Of a stretch of DNA of 64,000 nt, positions 1 through 12,248 are shown piece after piece. The translations under genes and the position numbers were made by a program. The notes beneath the pieces are model-generated. The model searched no databases. It was not told the DNA's origin and saw nothing but the letters and a program-made list of their open reading frames with translations. Numbering within the stretch: the first letter of the stretch is position 1; each line of letters opens with the position of its first letter. This stretch comes from Thunnus maccoyii. Its lineage: Eukaryota > Chordata > Actinopteri > Scombriformes > Scombridae. The stretch is taken from positions 7,712,501 through 7,776,500 of the forward strand of contig NC_056550.1 in NCBI RefSeq assembly GCF_910596095.1. Reading direction: 5' to 3'.

Positions 1-418
1 AGGTCCAATGAGGTTAAACTTCACAAAAATGCAAAGATTAAAGAAAGGTTCTGGAAAATTAATCCAAATTCAATTTTATGTAGCAGAACTATGTTTTTTT
101 CTTTTTTCCTACCAGATCTATCATCTCAACACCCCTCAGATTTATCTCATGACCCTCACAAAGCAGTTCAAACAAGCTCCACCTCCAGCAGCTGCGGCAA
201 TAAAATGCTGCTTATTAATAATGCACTTTGTTAATGTATTTAATAGATCAGTCACAAGTGAGTACTTTTACTTTAATACTTTAAGTAAATTTAACTAGTA
301 ATACTTCTATACATTTAAGTAGGATTTTAAGAGCAGGACTTTTACGTGCAATGAAGTATTTTTACATTGTAGTATACTTTTACTTAAGTGAATGATCTGA
401 GTACTTATTCCACCACTG
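1..418 (+). mobile_element. Right part of a non-autonomous hAT-like DNA transposon, cut by the window edge
   Basis: The stretch aligns base by base with the right half of the complete copy at 21927-22723, sharing the AAGTAAATTTA, GTAGGACTTTT and GAGTATTTTTACATTG-type blocks. It ends in the same inverted terminus CCACCACTG. The left half lies outside the window. No transposase reading frame is present. The hAT assignment rests on the terminus CAGTGGTGGAA and the probable 8-base target duplication of the complete copy, plus memory of this very common percomorph repeat. Confidence 0.7.
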
Positions 419-2636
419 CAATTGCAATCACATGGATGGTGAATATAATCATCACAAGTATTTGTATCTGAAATGCAGACATATAAGGACAATCCTATAC
501 TTGAACTAACTTTTCAAAGAGTTCAGTGATACAACAACTGTAAATAGTTCACTTATGAATATTCATGGATGCAAATATAACCAAATGGTGGTTCTGACTA
601 TGGGGAGCATATGTAAAAGACTATCTGACTCCCGCTCAGGTCAGGAGACCTCCAGAGCCTCTCGATGCCTGTCACCATGACTACCCGGAGGACTCCATTT
701 GCAGCGCCACAGTCAGCAGAGTGAATCGCTCCAGTACCTTCAATTAGCAACCCATTATCATTCATGAGTTTGTTTGTGCAAAGCTGTAAGATTGAATTCC
801 AGTTAGTCCTCCCTCCCTGCACTCGCCTGCTGATATAATGTAAAGGGAAGCAGAGGCGGCAGCACTACAGCGGCAGCCCTGTCCTCTGTTCCAGCTCCGC
901 TGCCGCGCTCCATTGGGCTAATTTCTGCTCCGTTGAGGCCTGGCTCATCCCTGTATCTCCCTAGGACAGTGTCAGTTGTACTTGCAAGACACGCAAAGGT
1001 CATAAATTAGCAATAGGGCCCCTTGAAGGAGACATGCTGTTAAGCTTCAACCTGGTGGTACTCCTAAGAGGAGCTTTTAAGACACACTGTTTTGCATATA
1101 AATATATTCATAGATTTGGGTTTTATTTATTTCATTTGACAGTATAGCGCTGCCATTGTCGCTGCCCCTTGACAGTGAAAAGCAGAAAAGCAAAACTGCT
1201 CCCTCTCTTGCCTGAGCTGCTCGTCCTGCTGTCTCTGTCTTCATGAATAGCATAAAAACAGGAGCCATTTTCATTGTTTATCTCCACACAGATGCATTCA
1301 ACACTCATCCAACACGACCAGTGGACAAAAGCTTTCTCTTGTTACCATCACAATACTGACTGCTCTATCTTCTCTGCTTTGATGGGATCATCCAACACAA
1401 CAACAACACATTTCAGTTGTTGTGACATAATTAAAGGAGTGGTAGCGCGTGGTAACCAGGGCACACTGGCCTAGTAGCTTTAGTGGTGTGTTTCTGTCCT
1501 CCTGGCTGTTTTGTGTGATATAATGGTGTTGACCCCAGTGGCGCCAGACCCTCCATATTGAGTTATTATATTTATGCAACCGCTAAGCTCCTCTGCTAGT
1601 TCAAAATGCTGTCAACCGTCAGTAGCTGTGCATGGCTACGGCCTGCAGTGGACATTCGCAATTTCTGGGAGATAATTTAACAGAGAGCAACGAGAAGAAG
1701 GGAGAGGGAGAAGCAGACGGAGCGAGACAGAGAGAGTTAGAGTCAGAGGGGGAGAAGAAGTGAGCCCTGTATATTTTATTCAGTGGCAGCGGAGTACAAT
1801 TCATAATCAGGGCCGACTGATTCACAGTTTTAATTAAAAAGTAGCCTTATAGCGCCGGTGGTAACATCTTGATTTATGAGGACCCGACCACAGGCTCCCA
1901 TCCACCAGACAGAGTGAGTCCACTGTAGAGGAGGGGCGGGGGGGGAGAGGAGCGGAGGGGGTGCTAACGCTCATGAGGAGGGGAAGTGTTTCTCACAGCA
2001 AGGTGGTTGGCACTGTGGGCATATAACTCAGTGTGAGTGTGTCGGAGTGTGTGTGCGTGACAAGCATATGTGCAGGTCTGTCTAAATTCGAGCCCGACCA
2101 ATATATCAACGTTTCAGTATCTGCGTACAGGTCAGTTGATAAGCCAGAAGGCCAGAAGACATGTTTGAGGTGATTTGGAAACAGTACTTGTCTACCAAAA
2201 AGTGAGTTTTTATATAACAATAAAAAATAAATTCAGAGGCTGATATCATTAACAGCCTAAAAAGTCCACTATGGGTCCGGCCCTTGACTGTATGTACATG
2301 AGCAGTTAACACTTAATGATGCATAACTTTGACCTGAGACGCACAAAAAAAGAGAGCATAAGGAAATATAGATGAAAAAAAAAGAAGATAGATAGGTGAT
2401 CGTCTAGATATTGGCTGTAGAATAAAAAGCCTTTTGGAAAATGGCCAGCGCTGCAAATTTAACCAAGGCTGATGGAATTTGCTTTGGTCTGACAGTAATG
2501 TTAAGTTTATGTCAGCCCCTCCATTTAAATCACCACCATAACAGAATCCCTTGATACAGAGAGATTTTAATTAAAAACTGTGTGAGTGTTTGAGTGAGAG
2601 AGGAGAGATAAATGCAGAGAGAGCATGGAAGAAAAA

Positions 2637-2898
2637 AGAGAGAGAGAGAGAGAGGGAGAGAAATGGAGCATTAGATGTTGGAAAGATGATGCAGGAGAGT
2701 AAAGTAAAGGAGAGAACGGGGAAAAAGAAACAGGAGGGACAGAAAAAAAAGGGTGATTGCAGGAGTGAGATGAGTGGAAAGTGAGAGTTCATTCTGCATT
2801 GAAGTGAAAATAGAAAAGCTATGTGTGTTTCTACTTTCCTCGTGCCTGCGTTTATTTTCAATGGCTCACTGCAGTGTTCCTGGACTTTCTCCTGCTTC

Positions 2899-2964
<66 letters not shown>
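2637..2964. repeat. Microsatellites: GA run and long GT run
   Basis: An AG run covers about 2637-2654 and an unbroken TG run of about 31 units covers 2903-2964. Long apparent reading frames across them, rich in Cys-Val or Thr-His, are artefacts of the dinucleotide repeat. Confidence 0.9.
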
Positions 2965-2967
<3 letters not shown>

Positions 2968-3089
2968 ACGGATGTATCTGTGCAAGTGTTTTTGCTTCCT
3001 TATGTGCTCTCCCGTTCTTCGTCACTCTCGCTGATTGATTTTTTAAGGTCTGGCTCACTCGCAATCACGACAGAAACAGTAGTGAAAGT

Positions 3090-3769
3090 ACACACACACA
3101 CACACACACACGCGCAAAAACACAGAAACACACACATACATGCATTGACATGCGCACTGTACCGGCTCGTACTCTCTCACACTCAGGAGAAGGATGCATC
3201 AATTTGAATGATGCATACACATACTATGAAATAATCCATTTATGCATAAGGCACACAAGGCCTCAGTGTTAAGTAATGAACATGCAGACACTGTCTCTCA
3301 GCCTTAACCGTTCAAGCATGTCCATACCGACTCTTCAATTACACAACTGATCTATCACAAAAGATGCACACTTAAAGACAGATACAGCTAAACCGAGCGA
3401 AGCTGGAAAAGCGAGAAGATGCCAATTCTGTCTACATATCCTTACATAGAATCTTTTTTTTAAACGTATTTCTCATTTTTATCCTTTTTTAAAGTGTCTC
3501 CCTCCACTATAAGCAGACTGTAAAATTATTAGAAGAAGCTTCCCAGATGGCTGGTGTGTATCTACACTACATCGTCAGCAATGTGTAGTTAACACATGAT
3601 GCACACTTGCGAGTGTGAAAACAGACGTATGGAAGATCGTTAATGACAAAAGCGTTGAGCAAGTTTTAATGTCTTCACTGTTCTCTGCACATGCATGTAC
3701 ATACCGTCAATCACATGTTGTCTTTCTCTTACTCTCTCCCTTTTGAACACACACACACACACACACACA
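3090..3769. repeat. Two CA microsatellites
   Basis: CA runs lie at about 3090-3112 and 3747-3769. The DNA between them is ordinary non-coding sequence. Confidence 0.85.
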
Positions 3770-4846
3770 TACAAAGACTAGAGAGCACGATATGTAGATG
3801 AGAACTAACACCACACGGAGCAACCAGGGAGACAGTATCTCTGTCACCCTGAGGGTTTCCCTACTTCATAAAAGACATCAGTTACTTGGGCAGCAGTTAC
3901 AGATAATGTCAGAAGGCAATTTTGTGGTGACAGATATTATAATTCCAGTGCACTTAAAATGAAATATATTATTATCCAGGTGTTAAAACAAAGATCACTC
4001 TTACATTCAACATTGGTTCAAATATGAGACTTTTCAGTATTAATATATGGCGATATTTATTACAAATACATCATGAGGACTTTATTTTATAAACAAAGAA
4101 GTCATTCACTGCTGAAACGCTCATGAAACTCAAATGGGTATTGAATTCAAATTTGACTGCTTTTGTGTGACTGATCCACATTTACATGGTCATACACAGA
4201 TTGGTGCATGTTTTTGGCCTATTAAAGCCAAACTGTATCTATATATCTTCCTCCATACTTACCTTGAGGGTGGGACCTGTCAATCACCACCACACCTCCG
4301 TAATTGCTACGGCTATCAACATTATGATCAAAATTGCACCACATAATACTGGCTGCACGGCTAAAATAAATCCTTAGAAGGATTTATAGTTACAATTAAA
4401 GTGTGTGAAAGCACTACGAGCCAAAACAGCGTGAACCTTCTGTTGAGTGCTCAGTACGGAGTAGTAATATGGACTGTAGACATCCTATAGACCTACTAGC
4501 CTGGGACATTTTAAGGCTGATTTCCTTGCTACCCTCCACTGAATCTTATGATACTGTTAACTACGTGTTTAATGGAGCATCTCAGTGACCCAGCGGGCCA
4601 TCGTGCATACCATGTACGGTCTCTCTCTGCTATGTTTGTTATCTCTGTCCAATGTGGAAATACATCTGTATATTTTTTGACATTCTGAGTCATACTATAA
4701 CAGTAAAAAAGCCTTACAGTACTTACTGCTTTTGTCAAATCTACTAAGTATTAAGATGTTGGCAAACTTAGTAGGTCTAGGTCCTATTGATCTTCATAGT
4801 AGCCTATTCAGTCTGAGAATTGGAAACTACTCACAGACTCTCTCCT

Positions 4847-4885
<39 letters not shown>

Positions 4886-4899
4886 AACACACACACACA
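4847..4899. repeat. Compound CT/CA microsatellite
   Basis: A CT run (about 4847-4872) passes directly into CA runs ending near 4899, with one interruption. Confidence 0.9.
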
Positions 4900-5173
4900 T
4901 TCTTAATGAGGGTGCCATCAGGGTCTGGCTGTGTGAGCGTGTTCTAATTGTCTCATCTTTCGAGGTGGCACATTCTTGGGTCGAGGCTTAATTTAACACC
5001 CAGTCCTCCTCTAACGCTGCTATTTACACCCCGCCCCATCACACACACACACTCACATACACTCAGGACTCACCCCTCCAAAGGTATTCTTGTACCCTAA
5101 CCATCACCCGTCTCTCACATCCATGTCTCTGTACCCTCTCATCCTTCCCTCACTGCCCCATCACCCTCCAACA

Positions 5174-5189
5174 CCCCCCCCCCCCCCCC
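5174..5189. repeat. C homopolymer, 16 bases
   Basis: There are sixteen consecutive C bases. The exact length is prone to sequencing error. Confidence 0.8.
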
Positions 5190-5559
5190 TCTGTTCATGG
5201 TAAATTAATTGGCAAGCTGTTGTCATATGATACCAACTGTATTAAAAACAAGCAGGCGCTGATCCCCTTGTTATTTCCTCTGTGTACACTACCACAAAGA
5301 GCACACCTCTGCAGAAACAAGAGTCAAAGTGTTTAGCACCTTTAAAGGTTAGCTAACGCAGATGTTTCGGCAAGCTGGGTGGCTTCTTCTGCTGCACGTT
5401 TCAAAAACAGTGATACAGGTCAGCTATGTCCATTATTTTGATGGAAGTGAAGGCAACAATATACATGTTCCAAATTCATACAGTCCCATATCCAATTTGT
5501 ATTTCCACTGAAAGTACGAGGAAACTATTGTTGTTGTAAAGATTATTATTATTATTCCC

Positions 5560-6620
5560 TGCAGCCGTTGCATTTTTGAGGGACTTGGTATGCTTGAAAA
5601 CTCAAAATTGGCACACATGTCAGAACTGGCAAATATTGCAAAGTTCTGTAGTAGTTGGGCTCAGACGTGGCCAGCAGGCTCAGTAGTGCCCCAATCAAGT
5701 TGCTTTGATATTCATGAAATGAGGTAAAACTCACAAAACTTTGCTCATGCATCAAAAGTGGCAAATCTTGATATCCGATATGCATCTTGGGCATGGGTGT
5801 GGAAACATGGATAAAGGGCACCCCCTTAGAAAATTTAAAAGTCAAAGCCCCCACCTTTAAATTTGACGTACATGATCGACGTTTGGTAGGCAAATGTAAC
5901 ATCTCCAGACTTTAAAAAAAGCCTCTTGGAGCCACACCCTATGTCCAGCAGGAAGTCAGCCATTTTGAATTTACTGTGCAATTTTTGCACAGTTTGAAGC
6001 CATTTACGAGTGTTGTATTTTAATGAACTCCTCCTAGAGAATTAACAAGAGTGACATTAAATTTGGTCAGTGATATCTAAAGACCTTTGTGGTGCTAAAT
6101 TGCAAAGCATTTGAGTTTTCGTGGAACACCCTTGACGTGGCGTCAAATTTTGCCCAAAATGCTTCTGGGCATTAAACAGGAAGTTTACTTTACATCATCC
6201 AATCTTCCGCAAATTTCTCATGTTTGATTGAAGTACAGGCCTGAACACATCTACATGTCAATATTGAATCATAGTCATAGCGCCACCTACTGGCAACAGG
6301 AAGTAAGCCTTATATGACAAACATCAGATTTACATGAAATTTACATGGTGTGGTCAATACATGATATACAGCAATATGACGTATAATTAGTGAGTGTTCT
6401 CTAGCGCCACACAGTGGACACAGGAAGTGATAGTTATCTCCTACATGCAATATCCAATATTCATGAAAAAATATATCCATGTCACATCCATACAACATTT
6501 ACAATACATCATCTCCAGCACCACATACTGCATACAGGAAATAATATTTTACCCCTTTTGCAACTGAGCTTTATCTTAACCCTAAGTTTTAACAAAATCC
6601 GACCCGCAAAACAAACGCTG
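5560..6620. repeat. Dispersed teleost repeat with degenerate internal units
   Basis: The block begins near a short ATT run and CCCTGCAGCCGTTGCATTT and continues to about 6620. It resembles a high-copy repeat familiar from cichlid and other percomorph genomes; this is from memory and not searched. Three related motifs of the form AGCGCCAC...ACAGGAAGT recur at about 6279, 6402 and 6511, roughly 110-120 bases apart, and another CAGGAAGT lies at about 5948. No protein-coding capacity is visible and the class is not clear. Confidence 0.6.
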
Positions 6621-7629
6621 AGATATTGTGCATGTCAGATATGTTAATGGATGAATAAATGTATCAATGTAAGGAGAATAATCTATCGTTTTCTCCAGCG
6701 CTTTCGTCATTGTAGACAGTGACACAATTGACAGTGTGTGGAAATTGATCTTTATATAATCCATAAGCATGAAATCTCTTGTGCAAAGAAATGTTTGTCA
6801 GGAGTTTTTACAATTGAACAGTCGGGCACTTACATGGTTTTCAATAATTCTGAAACTCTGGTTCTGGCTTTCAGAAATCAATGTAAGATGCAAACAGGAA
6901 CAATCGACTGGATACACAGAAGAGGTTAAATGGTTGCATGAGAGCTGCATCGTCTTTAGGTGCATTGAGTTTAATCAGTCGGACTTTGACAAACCTATTA
7001 TGTTTCCATCCCTTACAATAGCTCACATTACAGTCTCCTCTCTCCCTTTTGTCTGTCTGACTGGTTGGAAGTATTACAGCATCTTCCTGTTCTATATGTG
7101 ACAGATTGGCACATACAACCTATTCCCTTCTCTCTCTCTCTTTCCTCCTATTTCACTCGGTCCCTCTCTCTCTGCAGCCTGGATGCCACATATCACAGGT
7201 TTTGACAGAATGTGGATGAGGTCCCTCAGGGAGGCATTAGCTCCCTATAGGGAGTTCTTCTGCTAAACTCCTGGTGGGCATTTTTCCATAAGACAACCCA
7301 ATCAATTACTTTTAATATTATCTACTAGCAAACAGTCCTAGAAAAGGCTGCAGGAGGCTCTCGGACAGACCGAGGCTGAAGCTGAGAGCCTGCGAGGCAG
7401 CAGGGAGGGCAGAGCGGGCTGTGTAGTTTGCTTTGCTGAGGCCACTGAAGCGAGGTGAGCATTAGCTATGACATTTCAACAGCAGCGGGGCTGTGAGACG
7501 CCGCCTCATGTGTCTGGGTGATCTCCAGCTCTATTCACAGAAGAGAGCGCACTCAGGGATGGTCGAGGGTCACTGCCCATGCTTGACCATTTCATCTTTG
7601 CAACATCACAAACAGGCTTTTAGAGATTT

Positions 7630-7633
<4 letters not shown>

Positions 7634-7661
<28 letters not shown>
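7634..7661. repeat. GT microsatellite
   Basis: About fourteen GT units follow a short T run. Confidence 0.85.
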
Positions 7662-9692
7662 GGGCTCAGCTGATGATGCGCCGCCATCCAATCTCATACC
7701 AGGGGGCGTAGCTCAGTCCTGGTAGAATGTTGTATCGGGGACAGTAATCCCTTTTCTGGTATAGACTGATTTATTGTCCAGCGCGGCTTTCATAATGGGG
7801 AAGAAAAACGTAGCTTAGTGGAGCGGAGATGAGGAAAAAGAAGTTTAAATAGCATTACTTAGTTGCAGCTTCTGCACAACAAGACATTAATCAAATTCTG
7901 TAAGTATAACATTAATCACTTACTGTGACACGGGTGTTATTATTACGAATTAAAGCTGGATCTGAGTAGTTGCTCTTAAATCAGTGATGACAACACCAAC
8001 TTGCAGTAAGTTGTATGGAAAACCTATATTCAGTATGTGCCACACAGCCAATAACAGAAGTTTTTACAGTAAATTAAAGTTTTTCTGTGTTGTTGTGAAG
8101 CCCAGCATTGTAAGGATTTCACTGTGGAAAGCTGCGGGGCTCTGATTTAAAACGAACTGCCCTGTGTTTGGTTTATCATTCAGCTGCAATCATCCTTTCT
8201 CTCAACTATACAGCAAAAAAAACCTTCTGACACACTGCATTGTTAGTCCTCTAGGCATGAGCGCGAGTGTTTCCTGTCGATTGTGGCTGCATAAAGATGC
8301 TGACCTGTGGCATACACACCGAAACAAATCATTCACCCGCTTCAACAACACAGCCTCTAAGGTGAGGCCAGAAAACAACAAGTCAGCTCGAGAAGCTGAG
8401 CGCAGGGGCTGCTCATCCAGACAAATGCTCACATAACTGGACTGCCTACGGTCATGTGTTGAGCTGTTATGTGCATATACTGTATGTAGGTGTTTTTACA
8501 CACATAGATTTACACCATAATCTACATATTAACACACACACATAAAGACACAACAGTGCAAACACGTACACACACATTAATCTATGTAAATGTATTATTT
8601 GTCTATAACAACTGTGAAAAATGTCCATTGCATTTTCCACAAGGTGACATCTTCATAAAGCTTGTTTCGTCCGACCAAGAGATCAAAATCATAAGATATT
8701 CAATTTCTGATGATATATAACAGAAAAAAACAGCAAAGCCTCACATTTGAGAGGCTGAAAACAGTGAATGATGATATTTTTCATGGTAAATAACACAATT
8801 AATCCATAGAAAAAGTTTTTGTTGATTAAATTCCTGTCTAACTCATCGACTAATCTGCATTAGATCTATCCAACAACTGGGGCACGAACACCGACGGCAC
8901 CCGAAGCGTCCTCATAGCAGCATCTGAGAAGGTGCCAGAAAATAACAGATGCCACCAAAGCAAATGTTGGAAGTGCAACGCTCAGCTAATGATGGGATCT
9001 GCGGGCCGCTTTCCAGGTGACTTATGTTACTGCTCGGCTGCTGGAGACGAGGATGAGTGAGGCTCTATTGATCTACTGTTTTGCAATCTAATCGATAGCA
9101 CCTCACAGATCCCTGCCATGTTTTCAGGTCAGACTAAAACACGTGATCTTACTGTCCGAATTCAATTAATATTAACTGATAGCCTTACCCTGTGATACAT
9201 AACCACCAGAGACTCACCCTGTATGATTGTGCTGTTGTATTGTGCAGGTTTATTCAATTACAAAATAAGTGAACAGCACTGAAGCCTAGGTTGAACAATA
9301 TGATTGGAATTCATTATATAGACAAATGTGCCAGGGAGAGTTTGCCGTGCCTGAAAAGTTGATTCGAATAAGACTGAGTTATTGAATTAATGAGATATGC
9401 CTACACTGCTGTGTGATTTTGCATATGATGACAAAACGGAAAAGACAGCAGTACAGTCACATGACAAGTCATTGTCATTGTGAGAAAACACACAGCTGCA
9501 CTCTTTCTATCTTCTGCTCCACATCCCCAGAAACAACAACCGATACACTTCCTCTCTTTCTTCCTCTTTTCTCCCGTCCTTTTCCTCATCAAAAGCTTCC
9601 TAACTCCCAGGCTCTTGAATTTGCTCCAATTTAGGAAGACACAGTCAAAGGAGAAAAAGAGAAGAAAAAAAACTTCTCTTAACTCCCCTTCG

Positions 9693-9721
<29 letters not shown>
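9693..9721. repeat. A homopolymer, 29 bases
   Basis: Twenty-nine consecutive A bases. There is no recognisable SINE or LINE body in front of them, so this need not be a retroposon tail. Confidence 0.8.
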
Positions 9722-9723
<2 letters not shown>

Positions 9724-10648
9724 GAAAAACAAAGGCATAAAAGAGGAATGATGTCAATTATTGAATATTCTCCCAAAATAAGCACAGAAGCATACTGGCC
9801 TATTCAGCAGAAGCACATCAGACTTAAGAAAGACTATAGGAGGAAGACAGATATGCCCGATAGGTGCTCGTTTATCTCACAGTTATGCTTCAATACAAAA
9901 AAATTGCCATTAATTAGATTCTGTACATCAGCAGGGAGGAGGAAGATGAAGCTGAAATATTTCATACTATACTTCACAGATCAAAGATTGTGGCCTCAAT
10001 ATATTTTACCTTCCAGTTTTCTGCACTGGCTATGAATGATGACGCGGGCTCTTGGACTCTAAAAAGGAGTCTGTTGTTAATTGGATTTGAAAAATGAGTG
10101 AAATGACAAAGTCTCATTTAGGTGAGGTACACAAGGGTTAGATATAAAGCTTTTAAAAACTCATGAGATATTATTATTGGAATATGTCCTCATTTTAACC
10201 ATTATTCCAGCCAGGGTGTTTTCTTAACATTTCACGTAAGAGCAGGAAGCTCGCTGGACTTGAAAAATCGGCCTGACAGACTAATAGTCTGTAACCATAA
10301 GTATGAATGCTAATTTTTTTTACCAAAGAAGGTGGGGCGGTAGTGTTAATGAGATCCAACGGCAATGTTAATTCATCTATATGGTAATGTTTTATGACGT
10401 AAGGCAATAGTAGGCAATCTGCAGCGTCAGCATTGGCAGCTGTGTGATTTTCAGCTAACGACAGAAGGCCGAGGCTGAGGCACTTCATTACCAAGCTGCA
10501 CTGTCGCTCTGCTGCCTGCTAAGGCAGCGGCTTAAAGCAATAGAAGTAACTGTGTAATGGCAGCATTTGTAGTGTGCTCACATAGTGTGCACAGAGTCCA
10601 TCACCCCCCTCCCACCCCTACCCCAACAACTACTGGCTCCCCAAAAAG

Positions 10649-10668
10649 AAAAAAAAAAAAAAAAAAAA
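10649..10668. repeat. A homopolymer
   Basis: About twenty A bases follow a C-rich segment. No retroposon body is apparent. Confidence 0.75.
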
Positions 10669-12115
10669 GAACACAACGAAATTCTCACTCTTGCTCTTCT
10701 GCACCAAGGCTCAGTCTCTTAAACGTCACGGCTGATTAATAGTGCATGGACAGATACGAAAAGAGAAGGAGGGAGGGAGAGGAAGAAAAAGTAGAGGCGG
10801 ATAGAGGAGAGGAAGAAAGGTGGGGACAAAAGATTGTGAACAACTTAAAAACTTTTTTTTTTTTAAAGCTTAGCAGCAAGGAGGGAGGAGATGAATGTAT
10901 GAGAAAACGATGGAATGTGCTGATATGATAATGGCCTCTCATGGGCCCTTGTGGCAAATACATTTGCTCTGTGTAATTTGGTCTTGGGAGAGAGAGAGAA
11001 TTATGTCTTCCTTTGTCTTATCACACAAAACACACTGTCTATCTCCCACTTTCATACAGGATTGCATGAATGTACACGATCACGTCCAAATGGTCACACA
11101 CTTCCGACACAAAAATCTCATTCAACAAATCCTTTAATTGCCTGATCAATGGCTGTAAAGCCATGCAAATGAAGCTGATAGTCGATAGGGGCTGGGTCAG
11201 GTTGAACGTCCACACGCTGACGCATGCCATTGATCAAAGTGCACACTGCGCTAAAAAGCCAGGATTAAACCATTCGTCTGTAGGCTCCACCTTGAACCAT
11301 TATCCTGACCCTCAAGCAAACCTGGCGTGAGATACAAAGAAAAAAGGCTCCGCAAGTTTTACACCATCCATCACTGAGCTTTAGGAAAGGTACAAACTAT
11401 AGGAAAGCTGCAGATGCACAAACACACACAGGTGAGATAAGACGGGTTGGTTTCAGTGGTTCTCCACGGGGACAACGTGGGAAAACTAAGAACACCTCGA
11501 GTTGCAGGGACGTCCCATCAATATTGTCTTACCTTGTGTTTTGCCAGCCAAAGTCTCATCCCCGCGTCTCAGAAGTAGCATGATGGTGCGGCCTGGGACT
11601 CCTCTCTCCCTCTCATAGCCTCAGACTGAGGGAGGCTGAACTGCAGTCAACACGAGAGAAATGTGATTATTGATTGTTGGCATCTTGAAAATATTATAAT
11701 TTGTGTTCTTGTTCTAACAGAGAGAGAACATAAAAAATATGGGTTTTATATTGTTATAGCACATTTAGCTCGCTCCAAAGAGTCCTGATTAGTAGCGCTT
11801 CTATTTCCCTTTGAGGACTTCTCACAATTCCTCAGACTGTACCTTCATAATACAGAACAGTTTTGAATAACTGTAAGACATAAAATAATTTAAAGAACTG
11901 AGAAGAGCATTACTTCAATACTAGACTGTGTATAAGGAGCTCCGAAGTTAGCAGATTAAATTACAAAAAAGCTCTGAAACCTCTGACAATCTTTCTGAAG
12001 CCCTTCTTCTAATGTTTACATCTTATTAAAGTCAGTCAGATGTATATTTTGTCATGATACAACTATGAATTACAGTTTAGACATATTGTTTCTGTGAGGA
12101 GACAGAACTAATCAC

Positions 12116-12248
12116 CTGGAATGATACCACCTGTCAACACCATTAACCAATTAATAGAAAGATGAGTTTAATTAACTCAGAAAAAAAGAGAATAAAATGA
12201 TCATGGGAATAAACCAGCCCTTTATCATTTTCAGGTGTCATTCCACCA
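12116..12248. repeat. Short imperfect inverted repeat
   Basis: Near 12116 the + strand reads CCTGGAATGATACCACCTG, and near 12233 it reads CAGGTGTCATTCCA, which is the reverse complement with a two-base gap. The arms are about 100 bases apart and the spacer is rich in ATTA-type motifs. It may be a tiny inverted-repeat element or a symmetric enhancer; the sequence does not decide. Confidence 0.45.

Larger units (their letters stand above)
419..5540. other. Gene-free stretch with microsatellites
   Basis: No exon with a recognisable protein family, no splice-flanked open frame and no RNA gene was seen on either strand. The stretch holds GA, GT and CA microsatellites (2637-2654, 2903-2964, 3090-3112, 3747-3769, 4847-4899) and a 16-base C run at 5174-5189. 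A complex, non-repetitive block at about 600-1010 could be a regulatory element, but nothing in it proves that. Confidence 0.5.

Noticed and set aside
2571-3207. Open frames of 70-130 codons on both strands
   Set aside because: They are dominated by the GT/CA microsatellite (Cys-Val or Thr-His runs) and have no family resemblance.
7701-7775. GGGGGCGTAGCTCAGT followed by TGGTAGAATG, like a tRNA 5' end and A box
   Set aside because: No matching B box (GGTTCRANNCC) and no acceptor-stem partner follow at the right distance, so it is not a tRNA and at most a chance match or old fragment.
9401-9757. 118-codon minus-strand frame with a poly-Phe stretch
   Set aside because: The Phe run is the A homopolymer at 9693-9721 read backwards; the rest is low complexity.
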